Shown piece by piece: positions 37,537 to 48,722 of a stretch of 64,000 bases of DNA. The stretch's first letter is position 1, and every line of letters starts with the position of its first letter. Both the position numbers and the translations under genes were made by a program. The DNA is taken from assembly GCF_000243735.2 (NCBI RefSeq), contig NZ_AHMP02000003.1, forward strand, positions 3,554,001-3,618,000, given 5' to 3'. The stretch is from Leptospira kmetyi serovar Malaysia str. Bejo-Iso9. Its GTDB lineage: Bacteria > Spirochaetota > Leptospiria > Leptospirales > Leptospiraceae. A model generated the notes under the pieces. That model was given only the letters and a program-made list of their open reading frames with translations. It was not told the origin of the DNA and searched no databases.

Positions 37537-38781
37537 ATGCCGCCGATCGGTCCTCCTCATCATCCGGGTCTGCCCATTCCCGAGATTTCGTTTACGATCA
37601 CTTTTTTTTCCATCTGCATTCTTTGGTTTAAAAGAAACCGATTTTCCTTCGATCGATGGTTCGTCTTTTTTCTTTTGGCCCTGAGTTGTCTTCACTTGGC
37701 GCATCTGCTTCGAAGAGGTTTCGGTAAGGCCTATTTCGATTTCTTTCATATTCCGCAACTTTTGTTCGGGCCTTTGTTCTTTTTATATCTCAAGGACATT
37801 TTAGGAATCGGGGTCAAAAAGAAGGTCTGGATTCATTTTATTCCGTATCTGTTTTTTACGGTTTTGTTTTTGATTTTGAAAATTCTCCCCGATACGGACG
37901 GCGCCTATTCGTTGTTTTTCGGACCGGAAGGTTGGGGTTTGAAAATCTCCACGTTCGTTTCTTTGATCGGTTATTCTATATTCAGTTATTGGAATGTTTC
38001 TCGCGTCGAACGGGAGAATGTGGACCCGGTTTTGGAATCTCTGCAATGGACTTGGCTCAAGATTTTGATCGTCCTAGTTCTGGGAATCGTTACGTATCAC
38101 GGTTTGACTTTTTTCTGGAACGATTCTCGTCCGTCTCCGCCTTTGTCCCCGCAGGGATCGGGATGGGATGGATCTCCGCTTCCACCGCAGGGCGCGGGAC
38201 CGGAAGGACATCTTTCCGGATTTCCGCCGGGTCTTGGGTCGGGAGGACCGCCGCGGGGAGGAATTCCTTCGATCCGAGGTTGGGACGTTCTTGTGTTTAC
38301 GATTCTATTCTCCCTTTTTGGAATCCGTCAGAGTATGATTCATTCCGCGTGGTTGCTCGGACAAAATCTCTCTTCCGATCTTGTCAAAAAAAGAAAGTAT
38401 GAACGTTCCGGTTTGGAAGAAGGAAGGCTTAAGAATTACGTTCAAATCGTTCAGGAACATATGAAGACGGACAAACCCTATCTCGACAGCGAATTCTCCC
38501 TCGATCATTTGGCGGATCGTTTGAATTTTCCGAGGGCGCATATCACCCAGGCTCTGAGCGAGATTTTGGAAACAAATTTCTACAACTTCGTGAACGAATA
38601 CAGAGTGAACGAATTCATTCGGCTCGTGGATTCTTCCCCGGAAGAAAAAATCGCGGTTCTCAGTTTGGCTTTTGACGCGGGGTTTAATTCCAAATCCACG
38701 TTCAATCAATCCTTTAAAAGAATTATGGGAACGACGCCTTCTCTGTATTTGACCGAAAAAAGACAAAAAAAAGAGTCTTAG
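37537..38781 (+). CDS. Membrane-bound AraC-family transcriptional regulator
   Basis: A 414-residue protein. The N-terminal about 270 residues contain several hydrophobic helices (about 18-32, 41-57, 73-90, 98-116, 137-152, 173-194 and 249-263), and the C-terminus (about 310-412) is an AraC-type double helix-turn-helix (FSLDHLADRLNFPRAHITQA; LAFDAGFNSKSTFNQSFKRI, then MGTTPSLY). This is the topology of membrane-anchored AraC regulators that sense a signal in the envelope. A Pro/Gly-rich stretch of about 50 residues (198-248) lies between the last two helices, probably outside the membrane. The gene is divergent from the ABC operon. Confidence 0.9.
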   Translation: MPPIGPPHHPGLPIPEISFTITFFSICILWFKRNRFSFDRWFVFFLLALSCLHLAHLLRRGFGKAYFDFFHIPQLLFGPLFFLYLKDILGIGVKKKVWIHFIPYLFFTVLFLILKILPDTDGAYSLFFGPEGWGLKISTFVSLIGYSIFSYWNVSRVERENVDPVLESLQWTWLKILIVLVLGIVTYHGLTFFWNDSRPSPPLSPQGSGWDGSPLPPQGAGPEGHLSGFPPGLGSGGPPRGGIPSIRGWDVLVFTILFSLFGIRQSMIHSAWLLGQNLSSDLVKKRKYERSGLEEGRLKNYVQIVQEHMKTDKPYLDSEFSLDHLADRLNFPRAHITQALSEILETNFYNFVNEYRVNEFIRLVDSSPEEKIAVLSLAFDAGFNSKSTFNQSFKRIMGTTPSLYLTEKRQKKES

Positions 38782-38880
38782 CCGATTTGTTCGGTCGACG
38801 ATTTTCGTCCCTTGCCTTATACTCAAGTGCCATTGAAAAGGGCGTTCGCATGTCCGGACGTTCAAAAAAAAGGAGAAAAC

Positions 38881-39777
38881 ATGATTCAAAAAGCGATTCT
38901 AATATTACTGATCACGGCTTCTTTCGTAGTCTGCAAAAAGGATTCCAACAGCAACGACGATCTTACGATCGCGACCTTAGGAGTGATTGCGGCTACCGGA
39001 TTCTGTAACGGAAATCTTGCAACGACGGGAACGACCGTTTCCAAAAGTAGCGCGACCGTGGATTCCACTTCCGGTTGTGTGACCGGCGTGACGACTTGTA
39101 TGGATACCGCTCTTCCGTCTTGGATCAAGGATAACTTCAAATGTTCCACGGCTTTCGTTTCCGGTTCGAGTTACGTATTCAAATCTCAGAATGTTCCGAA
39201 TACGAAAAGTTATTACTATGGCACGACTTCCCCTTTGTTCGAGGCCCTTCCTTCCGGTAACACTCCCGCAGGAAACAATTCCATCAGCGCTCAAAAATTG
39301 GTTTATGTGATTCCTTCCTCTCCGACAAAAGGAACGGGAACCGTGAGCACACAAGGCGGACTTGTGGCGATCGGAATCACCGTGAACGGTCTTGCAATCT
39401 TCAACAACGCCGCGGCTCCTCCCGATAATCTTTCCGTAGAAGCGATGACGTTCGACAATTTCGGCGGTCACCCGCAAAACCAAGGTGTTTATCACCACCA
39501 CGCGGCCGTTACGAAAGTTAGTAACAACGACGCGAATCTGATCGGAATCATCTTAGACGGTTATGCGGTTTACGGCGAAAAATGCGACAACGGAACCGCT
39601 GCGACGGGAGACGATTTCTTTCCTAATGATTTGGACTCTTTACACGGCCACACAAAAGTTACGACTCACTTTTCGACTCCGACCTATCACTATCATTACG
39701 TATTGGATTCGACCGCAACGATCAAGACTCTGATGGGTTCTTATTTTTACGGTGTCATCGGAAGTGTTTCCAACTAA
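38881..39777 (+). CDS. YHYH-domain lipoprotein
   Basis: The start at 38881 is fixed by AAGGAG about 6 nt upstream and by the lipoprotein signal MIQKAILILLITASFVVC. The 298-residue protein ends in a YHYH domain with clustered histidines: GGHPQNQGVYHHHA, DSLHGHTKV, THFSTPTYHYHYVL. It also has paired cysteines in the N-terminal half (GCVTGVTTC). YHYH proteins are secreted, His-rich, and often sit next to SCO1 genes, as here. Metal binding, probably copper, is likely from the His pattern but not shown. Its end overlaps the next gene by 26 bp. Confidence 0.87.
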   Translation: MIQKAILILLITASFVVCKKDSNSNDDLTIATLGVIAATGFCNGNLATTGTTVSKSSATVDSTSGCVTGVTTCMDTALPSWIKDNFKCSTAFVSGSSYVFKSQNVPNTKSYYYGTTSPLFEALPSGNTPAGNNSISAQKLVYVIPSSPTKGTGTVSTQGGLVAIGITVNGLAIFNNAAAPPDNLSVEAMTFDNFGGHPQNQGVYHHHAAVTKVSNNDANLIGIILDGYAVYGEKCDNGTAATGDDFFPNDLDSLHGHTKVTTHFSTPTYHYHYVLDSTATIKTLMGSYFYGVIGSVSN

Positions 39778-40324
39778 ATCTCTTTTCGTTCTTTCGATTT
39801 TCTTGACTGTCGTTTTCACGAGCGGCTGTCAAGAAGGGGAAACGATCGATCAAACCGACCCGAACCTGATCGAATATCAGGATCGGGTTTTTTATAAACA
39901 AAAACCGTTCACCGGTTTTCTCAAAAACGAAATCCCCGCGTTAGGAGAAATCCAAACGACCCAGTTTCGAAACGGATTCGCCGATGGAGAATTTATTTCC
40001 AAGAACAGGGAAGGTTTCGTTTTAGAAAAAAGATATTTCAAAAAAGGTCTTAAGGAAGGAATTCACAGATCCTGGTTTCCGAACGGAAACAACCGGATGT
40101 ATTCCGAATTTCGTTCCGGTAAATACGTAAACGATCGTTGGGAATGGTACGATACGGGCAAACCCTATCTTTACGAGAAGTTCGACGAAAACGGAAAGTT
40201 GATCGTCGCCAAAAAATGGAATCGAAACGGACAGATTTATATGAACACCGTGATCGCGGTGGACGGAAGTTCCGTGGGTTTGCCGGGAAGTAAAATCTGC
40301 GAACCGATCCGAAAGACGGAATGA
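39752..40324 (+). CDS. MORN/YwqK-like repeat lipoprotein
   Basis: A 190-residue lipoprotein beginning at a GTG that overlaps the YHYH gene by 26 bp; a second GTG 12 bp later is equally possible. The signal is KSLFVLSIFLTVVFTSGC with Cys26. The mature part has repeated MORN/YwqK-like units of about 22 residues: FRNGFADGEFISKNREG, YFKKGLKEGIHRSWFPNGN, FRSGKYVNDRWEWYDTGK, FDENGKLIVAKKWNRNGQ. Such repeats form a beta-solenoid and bind proteins or lipid. It lies between a YHYH protein and SCO1, so it probably belongs to the same copper- or redox-related envelope unit. Confidence 0.78.
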   Translation: MSSEVFPTKSLFVLSIFLTVVFTSGCQEGETIDQTDPNLIEYQDRVFYKQKPFTGFLKNEIPALGEIQTTQFRNGFADGEFISKNREGFVLEKRYFKKGLKEGIHRSWFPNGNNRMYSEFRSGKYVNDRWEWYDTGKPYLYEKFDENGKLIVAKKWNRNGQIYMNTVIAVDGSSVGLPGSKICEPIRKTE

Positions 40325-41043
40325 TTTCTATGAAACAAATTATAAAATTAGTATATTCTATTTTTTTGTTATTCTTTGCGGTTTCCTGCGGAGATCAACA
40401 GGAGAAATTCTATCCCGAGTTGACGTATTCGTCCGCGCCGAAGGCGGGAATTCTCCCTTATTTTAAAAGCGAAGTCATGGACCCTTTTTGGCCCGAAGAG
40501 AACGGAAAACTTCCCGAGGATCTCAAAAAGGTTCCCGAGTTCTCGCTCGTTTCCCACGAAAACCGGGAATTCAACAATCGAAATTTCAAGGATAAATACA
40601 CGTTAGTCACATTCTTCTACGCGAAGTGTAAGGGGATCTGCCCGATGATTACCCGAAACATGATGAATTTTATTCCGAAGATCGAGGATCAATCGGATCT
40701 TCAGATCGTTTCGATTTCGGTGAACCCGGAACTCGACACCGTGGAGGTTCTTAAAAAATTCAGAAACCAATATAGAATCCGTCAGGAGAATTGGGTTTTT
40801 CTCACGGGTGCAAAGAAAACGATCTACAACATGGCGCGGAACCAATTCGGCGCGGACATAAAAGTCATCCAAGGAAAGGACGATCTCAACGACTTCGTTC
40901 ATACGGAGAACGTTTATCTTCTCGATAAGAAGAATTATCTGCGCGGAGTTTATCGCGCCAAGGGTTCGGGGGATTTGGAAAGACTCAAAATCGAACTGAA
41001 TACTTTGCGGGAATCCGATCGGAAAAATCTTTCGATGTTGTAG
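40321..41043 (+). CDS. SCO1/SenC-family copper chaperone lipoprotein
   Basis: A 240-residue lipoprotein (lipobox VSC, Cys23) with a thioredoxin-like SCO domain. The copper-binding pair is in FFYAKCKGICPMITRNM (Cys103 and Cys107), and the third ligand is a histidine in NDFVHTENVYLLD. SCO proteins deliver copper to cytochrome c oxidase or act as thiol reductases. The ATG overlaps the previous stop (ATGA), so the three genes 38881-41043 form one operon. No oxidase gene is in the window. Confidence 0.92.
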   Translation: MISMKQIIKLVYSIFLLFFAVSCGDQQEKFYPELTYSSAPKAGILPYFKSEVMDPFWPEENGKLPEDLKKVPEFSLVSHENREFNNRNFKDKYTLVTFFYAKCKGICPMITRNMMNFIPKIEDQSDLQIVSISVNPELDTVEVLKKFRNQYRIRQENWVFLTGAKKTIYNMARNQFGADIKVIQGKDDLNDFVHTENVYLLDKKNYLRGVYRAKGSGDLERLKIELNTLRESDRKNLSML

Positions 41044-41273
41044 TCGGGGTTTTGCCGCCTGCGTTCTTTCGTTTCTTTGCGGTTTCGAACTTGGAACGTT
41101 CGACAAGGTTCTCAGTGAAAAATAAAATTCTTTCCGTTCTTTTTCCATTCTTCCGAAAAAAAATCTTAAAAAACGTTCCGTGCGATTCTTCCCCGGAACC
41201 GTTTCCAGCGAGGGAGAGTTTTCCCCTCGCAGGAGTAAGAAGAATGAAAAACTTAGCGCATATCATTCTGGAC

Positions 41274-41305
<32 letters not shown>

Positions 41306-41418
41306 TCTCGGCAACGGCAAAAGCGTCGCGACCTTTACTTTAGCGGTCAATCACGACTATCGATCCACGCCGGAAGATCCCGGCGATGTTTCCTTTGTGG
41401 ATATAGAAATTTGGGAGC

Positions 41419-41556
41419 GTCAGGCGGTGAACGCATTCCCCGTTTTTATTCCCCAAACGAAAAAATCCCACTCCCCAACACGTTTCTTCGAAACGTCCTT
41501 GGCTCGTCGATTTTTTCCCATGTCCATAAAAACGGGGAATGCGTTGACCGCCTGAC
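41419..41556. repeat. Inverted repeat across the left element junction
   Basis: Two 31-nt arms (41419-41449 and 41526-41556) are reverse complements with one mismatch; the spacer is 76 nt and contains further weak pairing around 41488-41504 (ACGTTTC ... GAAACGT). The left arm spans 16 bp of ssb target sequence plus the element's first 15 bp. The right arm, inside the element, therefore holds an inverted copy of target DNA. Confidence 0.9.
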
Positions 41557-42713
41557 ACCAACTAAAGAGCCTTCGCCAAAAGTATCCTCCACCAAAAACA
41601 AATCTTCTAAACTAAAACCTTTCACAGCTAAAGATCGTTTTAACTCTAAGTTCCCTCATATTAACATTAACTACTATACTAATCTTACAAAGTCTCTATT
41701 AACTAACTTCTACCCAAAGACTTGTCCTACCTGTAATGTTCTCTTAACTAAAGATATCTCTACTAGAGAGAATGCGATTCTTTGTCCTGAATGTAACTAT
41801 CATGGATCGAGAACTGTTGGAACACCATTACATCATCTGAAAGTACCTTTATGGACTTTCTCTTATATATTAATAGAAGCTATCCAAAGATTTCCATTAG
41901 GTTTATCTTCTGCTGAGATACAAAGGAAATTGTGTGTAAGTAATACAACTGCACTTCTTTTAAAACGACGCTTACAAGTGTTTCTTTCCGAAATGATTCC
42001 TTCGGTAAAAGCTCTTATGGTAGAGGATATTAAGAAAGCCTGGAAAGGTAAAAATCTGCCAGAATCAGGCGATTTAAGCAAGTTTATCGAAGGTAAACCA
42101 GTTGTTCACACCGATACTTTAGCTCTGTTTAGCGCAACACAACGTAGTAATGGTTATTTAGCTAGAAGGAAGCACAATGGACAAACAGCTAGTATCTATT
42201 TAACAGACAAGGTAGCTGAGAAGAAAGGTGTTTATCAAATTGGAAGTTTAATCAACACGATCGCTATTAAAGGAAGAGGTATTATTTTAAATTCTGTTCC
42301 TGATCAGAAACAAGCGACTCTACATCCTCTCTTTGATTTTCTTCCTGAGAATACTCCTTTGTTCGCTGATGAAGGTTATCCTTGGATGAATCGATACAAT
42401 AGAAACTTCAGATCAATTAACCATTCTGCTAGAGCTAAAGACGGTAAGAGAAGTATATGGGCTAAGAATCGTTGGAGTAAAGATGGGATTAATAACCAAA
42501 CGTCAGAGGGTACACAACGTTCCATCAAATATTCTTTCTTAGCATCATACAGTTATTTTAAACCTGAGAACAGTCAGCTTTATTTAAATGAATATTCAGC
42601 ATTAAAAGCTATTCGAGTGTATGGTTTAGATGAGCTAATTCGGGTTTATGGTAAATCAAAATCAAAACCTCGCTCCCTTAGACTACAGAAATTGGGGAAT
42701 GTAGAAGAGAGAT
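41435..42713. mobile_element. IS1595-like insertion element
   Basis: About 1279 bp flanked by the direct repeat GTGAACGC (41427-41434 and 42714-42721), as expected for 8-bp target duplication in the IS1595 family. The left end begins ATTCCCC; the right end contains the inverted GGGGAAT 13 bp inside the junction (42694-42700), so the terminal repeats are short or the right end has eroded. The transposase has a zinc-ribbon N-terminus and a DDE-type core. The element is AT-richer than its flanks. The exact right boundary is uncertain. Confidence 0.85.
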
Positions 42714-43066
42714 GTGAACGCGCACGAATACTTAAAAAAAGGGAAGAAGGCGACCGTCATCGGAGAACTTCGTCAGGATCGTTGGAAGGCTCAGGACGGA
42801 AGCAATCGAAGCAGAATGAAAGTGGTGGGTCATACGGTTCGGTTCGACGGTCTTCCGAGCAGAAAGGAAAGGGAGGCCGCGTAGAAAACGGCAAATCGAT
42901 CGTAAGGGGAGAATCGGATTCTCCCCTTGTTCGTATGTGCGCCTGCGCGTTCGTATGTTTGCACTCGAGCTTCGGTGTTCCGATATATTATAAAATCGGA
43001 ATTCTTTTCCAACGGCTCCAAAATAAGGAAGCCGGAAATGCGATCAAATACATGATAAAACCGTAA
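41552..43066 (+). CDS. IS1595-like DDE transposase ORF without own start or stop codon
   Basis: The recognisable transposase spans about 41600-42713. It has a zinc-ribbon (CPTCNVLL, then CPECNYHG), a helical region (SSAEIQRKLCVSNTTALLLK) and a DDE-like core (HTDTLALFSATQRSNG, LFADEGYPWMNRYNR, YSFLASYSYFKPEN). No ATG, GTG or TTG start with a ribosome-binding site precedes the zinc-ribbon; the coordinate given is a CTG chosen only as a left limit. The frame is open through both element ends and closes in flanking DNA at 43066, so the last about 118 codons are not transposase. The element may be inactive, or rely on a fused start. Confidence 0.6.
   Translation: MTPTKEPSPKVSSTKNKSSKLKPFTAKDRFNSKFPHININYYTNLTKSLLTNFYPKTCPTCNVLLTKDISTRENAILCPECNYHGSRTVGTPLHHLKVPLWTFSYILIEAIQRFPLGLSSAEIQRKLCVSNTTALLLKRRLQVFLSEMIPSVKALMVEDIKKAWKGKNLPESGDLSKFIEGKPVVHTDTLALFSATQRSNGYLARRKHNGQTASIYLTDKVAEKKGVYQIGSLINTIAIKGRGIILNSVPDQKQATLHPLFDFLPENTPLFADEGYPWMNRYNRNFRSINHSARAKDGKRSIWAKNRWSKDGINNQTSEGTQRSIKYSFLASYSYFKPENSQLYLNEYSALKAIRVYGLDELIRVYGKSKSKPRSLRLQKLGNVEERCERARILKKREEGDRHRRTSSGSLEGSGRKQSKQNESGGSYGSVRRSSEQKGKGGRVENGKSIVRGESDSPLVRMCACAFVCLHSSFGVPIYYKIGILFQRLQNKEAGNAIKYMIKP
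42904..42928. terminator. Hairpin after the ssb remnant, probable terminator
   Basis: Perfect 11-bp stem AAGGGGAGAAT / ATTCTCCCCTT with a 3-nt CGG loop, 20 bp after the restored ssb stop codon. Only a short T-rich tail follows, so it may act mainly as an mRNA-stabilising hairpin. Confidence 0.7.
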
Positions 43067-43836
43067 AGTAAAATCGAAATCAAAACCTTCGGATCCCCGG
43101 ATTGTTCCTGCGCAAGCAAAAGCGCCAGGGAAAGATTTCGAATTCCGCTTACGATTCCGATACTCCTTCTGTCCTCGGATTTTTCCCGAAAGAGATAAAG
43201 TCCGCTCGTAAAAGAAATTCCGATCAAAAGAAAAAGAACGATCCAAACCGGGATTCCGAATTCCAGAATTTCCCGCCAATATTTGAATCCGAGATAAAAA
43301 ATGGAAACGGCCAGAGATATATTACTGATTCTTAATAGATAGGGAAGAATCTTCAGCGCTTGTTTTTCCTTTTTTCTACGAAGCCAAATTCCGACCCCGA
43401 GCGGAAATCCGAAAAAAACAAGACCGATCGTCAATAGTTTCGGTAGAGAAGAAAAGGTTTGTCCGAGTTCCGAAAACGAACTTCCGGAATAAAGGGTCAA
43501 TAAAAGCGGCGCTGTAAAAAGACTTATAAAATTCAATAGGCTGAGTAGAACGGCTCCGGTCGCGGGAGCTCCTTTCGCTTTGAGAATAAAAAGTCCCGCC
43601 GAAGCTCCTCCGCCGGAACTGGCGCTGAGAAAAATTCCCAAGCTGACCGAGTAAGAAAGCGAGAATATTTTACAAAGAAAAAACGCAAGAATCGGGAGCG
43701 CGATTAAGTTGAGCAGACAAACTCCGAAGCCGGTGAGCGCGGTTTTCCGAATCGAATCCAAGGATTCCGGGATCAATTCCAATCCGAGAGAACTCATGGA
43801 GGAAAGCGCCAATACGATGAGTGCGGCTTCTAACAT
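42988..43836 (-). CDS. Bile acid:sodium symporter (BASS) family membrane transporter
   Basis: A 282-residue protein with about nine to ten transmembrane helices and BASS hallmarks: an N-terminal signature-like TALTGFGVCLLNLIALPILA, the Gly-rich SASSGGGASAGLFILKAKGA, and the crossover region GIVSGIRNLSLALLLAQEQS. BASS members transport organic anions such as bile salts, pantoate or pyruvate with sodium. The substrate cannot be read from the sequence. It is convergent with the ssb remnant and lies in no clear operon. Confidence 0.88.
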   Translation of the reverse strand: MLEAALIVLALSSMSSLGLELIPESLDSIRKTALTGFGVCLLNLIALPILAFFLCKIFSLSYSVSLGIFLSASSGGGASAGLFILKAKGAPATGAVLLSLLNFISLFTAPLLLTLYSGSSFSELGQTFSSLPKLLTIGLVFFGFPLGVGIWLRRKKEKQALKILPYLLRISNISLAVSIFYLGFKYWREILEFGIPVWIVLFLLIGISFTSGLYLFREKSEDRRSIGIVSGIRNLSLALLLAQEQSGDPKVLISILLYGFIMYLIAFPASLFWSRWKRIPIL

Positions 43837-43911
43837 GTTTTTGTAAGATTCTTATGTTCCTTAAAAAAGCAATCAAAGATGATCTTTGGACCGATTCGGT
43901 AGTCCAAGAAA

Positions 43912-44136
43912 GTGGGAGTTCCTACATTTTCGAAGAGGCTGGGGAGCCTTTGTGGTAATTGTTAAAAACGAAGGAGTTCCTACACCGGTTGGAACGACAA
44001 ATTCTCCATTTCCAATGGACTGGAGTCGAATTTCAAAAACCTTGGTTCTAGGAGTTCCCACATTTTCCGGTAAGGCGACAACTTCGGTTGTATTCCGGCT
44101 GTTCTTCCCGAAAACGAAGGAGTTTCTACATTTTCA
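43912..44136. repeat. Cluster of four short dispersed repeats (GGAGTTCCTACATTTTC type)
   Basis: Copies at about 43915-43931 (GGAGTTCCTACATTTTC), 43973-43985 (GGAGTTCCTACACC), 44051-44067 (GGAGTTCCCACATTTTC) and 44119-44135 (GGAGTTTCTACATTTTC), spaced 60-75 bp apart. The first is followed by CCTTTGTGGTA, as is seen at 9.47 kb. The 308-bp region carries no gene. Confidence 0.7.
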
Positions 44137-44144
44137 AAAACGCT

Positions 44145-44708
<564 letters not shown>

Positions 44709-44764
44709 AATTACATTCTGACCCTGGATCGTTTTGAAAACCTGTCGAAGGAATAAATGGAATT

Positions 44765-45781
44765 ATGAATCTTAAGAAACTTTTGATTTTCTCCGGACTT
44801 ACGCTCGGAGTTTTACTTTTGATCGGGATCACCACCTTCTTCGTCGTAGACGAACTCAAAGGAGGAGCGGTCGGATCCGGTCAGACCAAAATCGATCTTC
44901 TCATCGAATCCGGCGACACCCCCGGAAAGATCGTGGAAACTCTTTCCACACACGGGATGATCAAGTCCACGAAATACTTTCTTTACTTGGTGCGTTTTAC
45001 CCGAAGCGCGGGAAAGATCAAACAAGGTCTTTACGAGATCAACGACGGAATGGATTCGAGAAAAATTCTTCAGGTGATTACCGAAGGAAAAGTCAAACTC
45101 GTAAACTTCACCATTCCCGAAGGTTATAACAACCGTCAGATCGGAGATCTTCTCGCATCCAAAAAGATCATATCCAAACGTCAGGATTTTCTTTTGGCCG
45201 CGAGCGAACCGGAACTCTTAAGAGAATTTAAAATCCCCGCTTCTTCCGCGGAAGGATATTTATTTCCGGAAACTTACAGCGTTCCGATCAATTTTCCCGT
45301 GGATAAAATCGTAAGAATGATGATCAAAAGATTCTATGTTAGATCCTCCAAGATCGACAAAGCAAAGAATCTTTCCCCTGCGGAACTTCATAAATTCGTA
45401 ATTCTCGCTTCGGTCGTAGAAAGAGAAGCGAAACGAAACGAGGAAAGACCTTTGATGGCGGGAGTATTCAACAACCGTCTGAAACGCGATATGCCCCTCG
45501 AATCCTGCGCGACGATTCAATATCTTTTTGACAAACCTCATAGCCGTATTTTCGAAAAGGACCTAAAGATCGTTTCTCCGTACAATACGTATTTAAACAA
45601 GGGATTCCCGCCCGGACCGATTTCCAATCCCGGATTTCCCGCGCTCGAAGCCGCGTTTTATCCGAAAGAATCCGAATATCTATTCTTCCTTTTGAAAGGG
45701 GACGGGTATCACTACTTCGCAAAAACCCTCAAGGAACATTTGGAAGCGAAGAAGAAATACATAGACGTTCTTTACGACTGA
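44765..45781 (+). CDS. mltG: Endolytic murein transglycosylase MltG (YceG family)
   Basis: A 338-residue protein with one N-terminal membrane helix (about 5-27), a LysM-like beta segment (KIDLLIESGDTPGKIVETLS) and the YceG catalytic domain: TIPEGYNNRQIGDLLA, AEGYLFPETYSV, catalytic Glu in LASVVEREAKRNEERPLMAG, VFNNRLKRDMPLESCATIQY and the final NKGFPPGPISNPG. It cleaves glycan strands during elongation and anchors in the inner membrane facing the periplasm. It follows HisI by 56 bp; a small coiled-coil gene follows. Confidence 0.95.
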   Translation: MNLKKLLIFSGLTLGVLLLIGITTFFVVDELKGGAVGSGQTKIDLLIESGDTPGKIVETLSTHGMIKSTKYFLYLVRFTRSAGKIKQGLYEINDGMDSRKILQVITEGKVKLVNFTIPEGYNNRQIGDLLASKKIISKRQDFLLAASEPELLREFKIPASSAEGYLFPETYSVPINFPVDKIVRMMIKRFYVRSSKIDKAKNLSPAELHKFVILASVVEREAKRNEERPLMAGVFNNRLKRDMPLESCATIQYLFDKPHSRIFEKDLKIVSPYNTYLNKGFPPGPISNPGFPALEAAFYPKESEYLFFLLKGDGYHYFAKTLKEHLEAKKKYIDVLYD

Positions 45782-45875
45782 AATCGGAAATCTTATACCA
45801 AGCCTGAGATTCCGAAAATTCTTCTGTACAGAAAAGGGATTTTATGACCGAATTTCAAATTGAGAGTACAATACG

Positions 45876-46130
45876 ATGAATTCGGATCTTGAAATCAAAA
45901 ACGTCACTCAAGAATTGATGGAAGTCCAAAGGGCTCTGAACGTGTTTCGAGAGAAACAGAAAAACAGGGAATCCTTGGACGACGCGGCGATCGAGTTCGT
46001 GACCAAGGCGGACTTGGTCATTCAAAGAGCCGAAAGAAACGAAATCTTTCTTTCGGACGATCAAAAGAGAAGAATCAAAAACAATCTTCTCCGAATCCGC
46101 GCTTCCTTGGTACGCAATCAAGCCTCCTAA
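45876..46130 (+). CDS. Small coiled-coil protein of unknown function
   Basis: An 84-residue, highly charged, mostly helical protein (QELMEVQRALNVFREKQKNR; KADLVIQRAERNEIFLSDDQ). No signal, Cys or known motif. A GAGAG site lies about 10 nt before the ATG. It sits between mltG and the sugar cluster with about 95 bp before it and no overlap, so co-transcription is possible but not shown. Confidence 0.6.
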   Translation: MNSDLEIKNVTQELMEVQRALNVFREKQKNRESLDDAAIEFVTKADLVIQRAERNEIFLSDDQKRRIKNNLLRIRASLVRNQAS

Positions 46131-46173
46131 ATCCTTTTTGACACCGTAGGCCCGTAAAAATAGCGTATCTCCA

Positions 46174-47625
<1,452 letters not shown>

Positions 47626-47684
47626 AATTGAACCGCAAATCGATTTAGAATTTCGTAATTTTAGAATATAGAAAAGGGATATTT

Positions 47685-48718
<1,034 letters not shown>

Positions 48719-48722
<4 letters not shown>

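Noticed and set aside
41052..41243. Upstream extension of the ssb frame to 41052
   Set aside because: The added 64 residues are out of character for SSB. The ATG at 41244 has an AGGAG site and gives the proper SSB N-terminus.
45822..45833. 12-bp perfect palindrome TTCTGTACAGAA before the small coiled-coil gene
   Set aside because: It could be an operator, but there is only one copy, it does not match the TTTGN5CAAA pattern I associate with LexA in Leptospira, and the neighbouring genes give no clue.
46138..46166. TTGACA, 17-bp gap, TAGCGT before the nucleotidyltransferase fusion
   Set aside because: Not listed as a separate promoter because the -10 box is poor and there are no transcript data; it is only mentioned in the gene entry.
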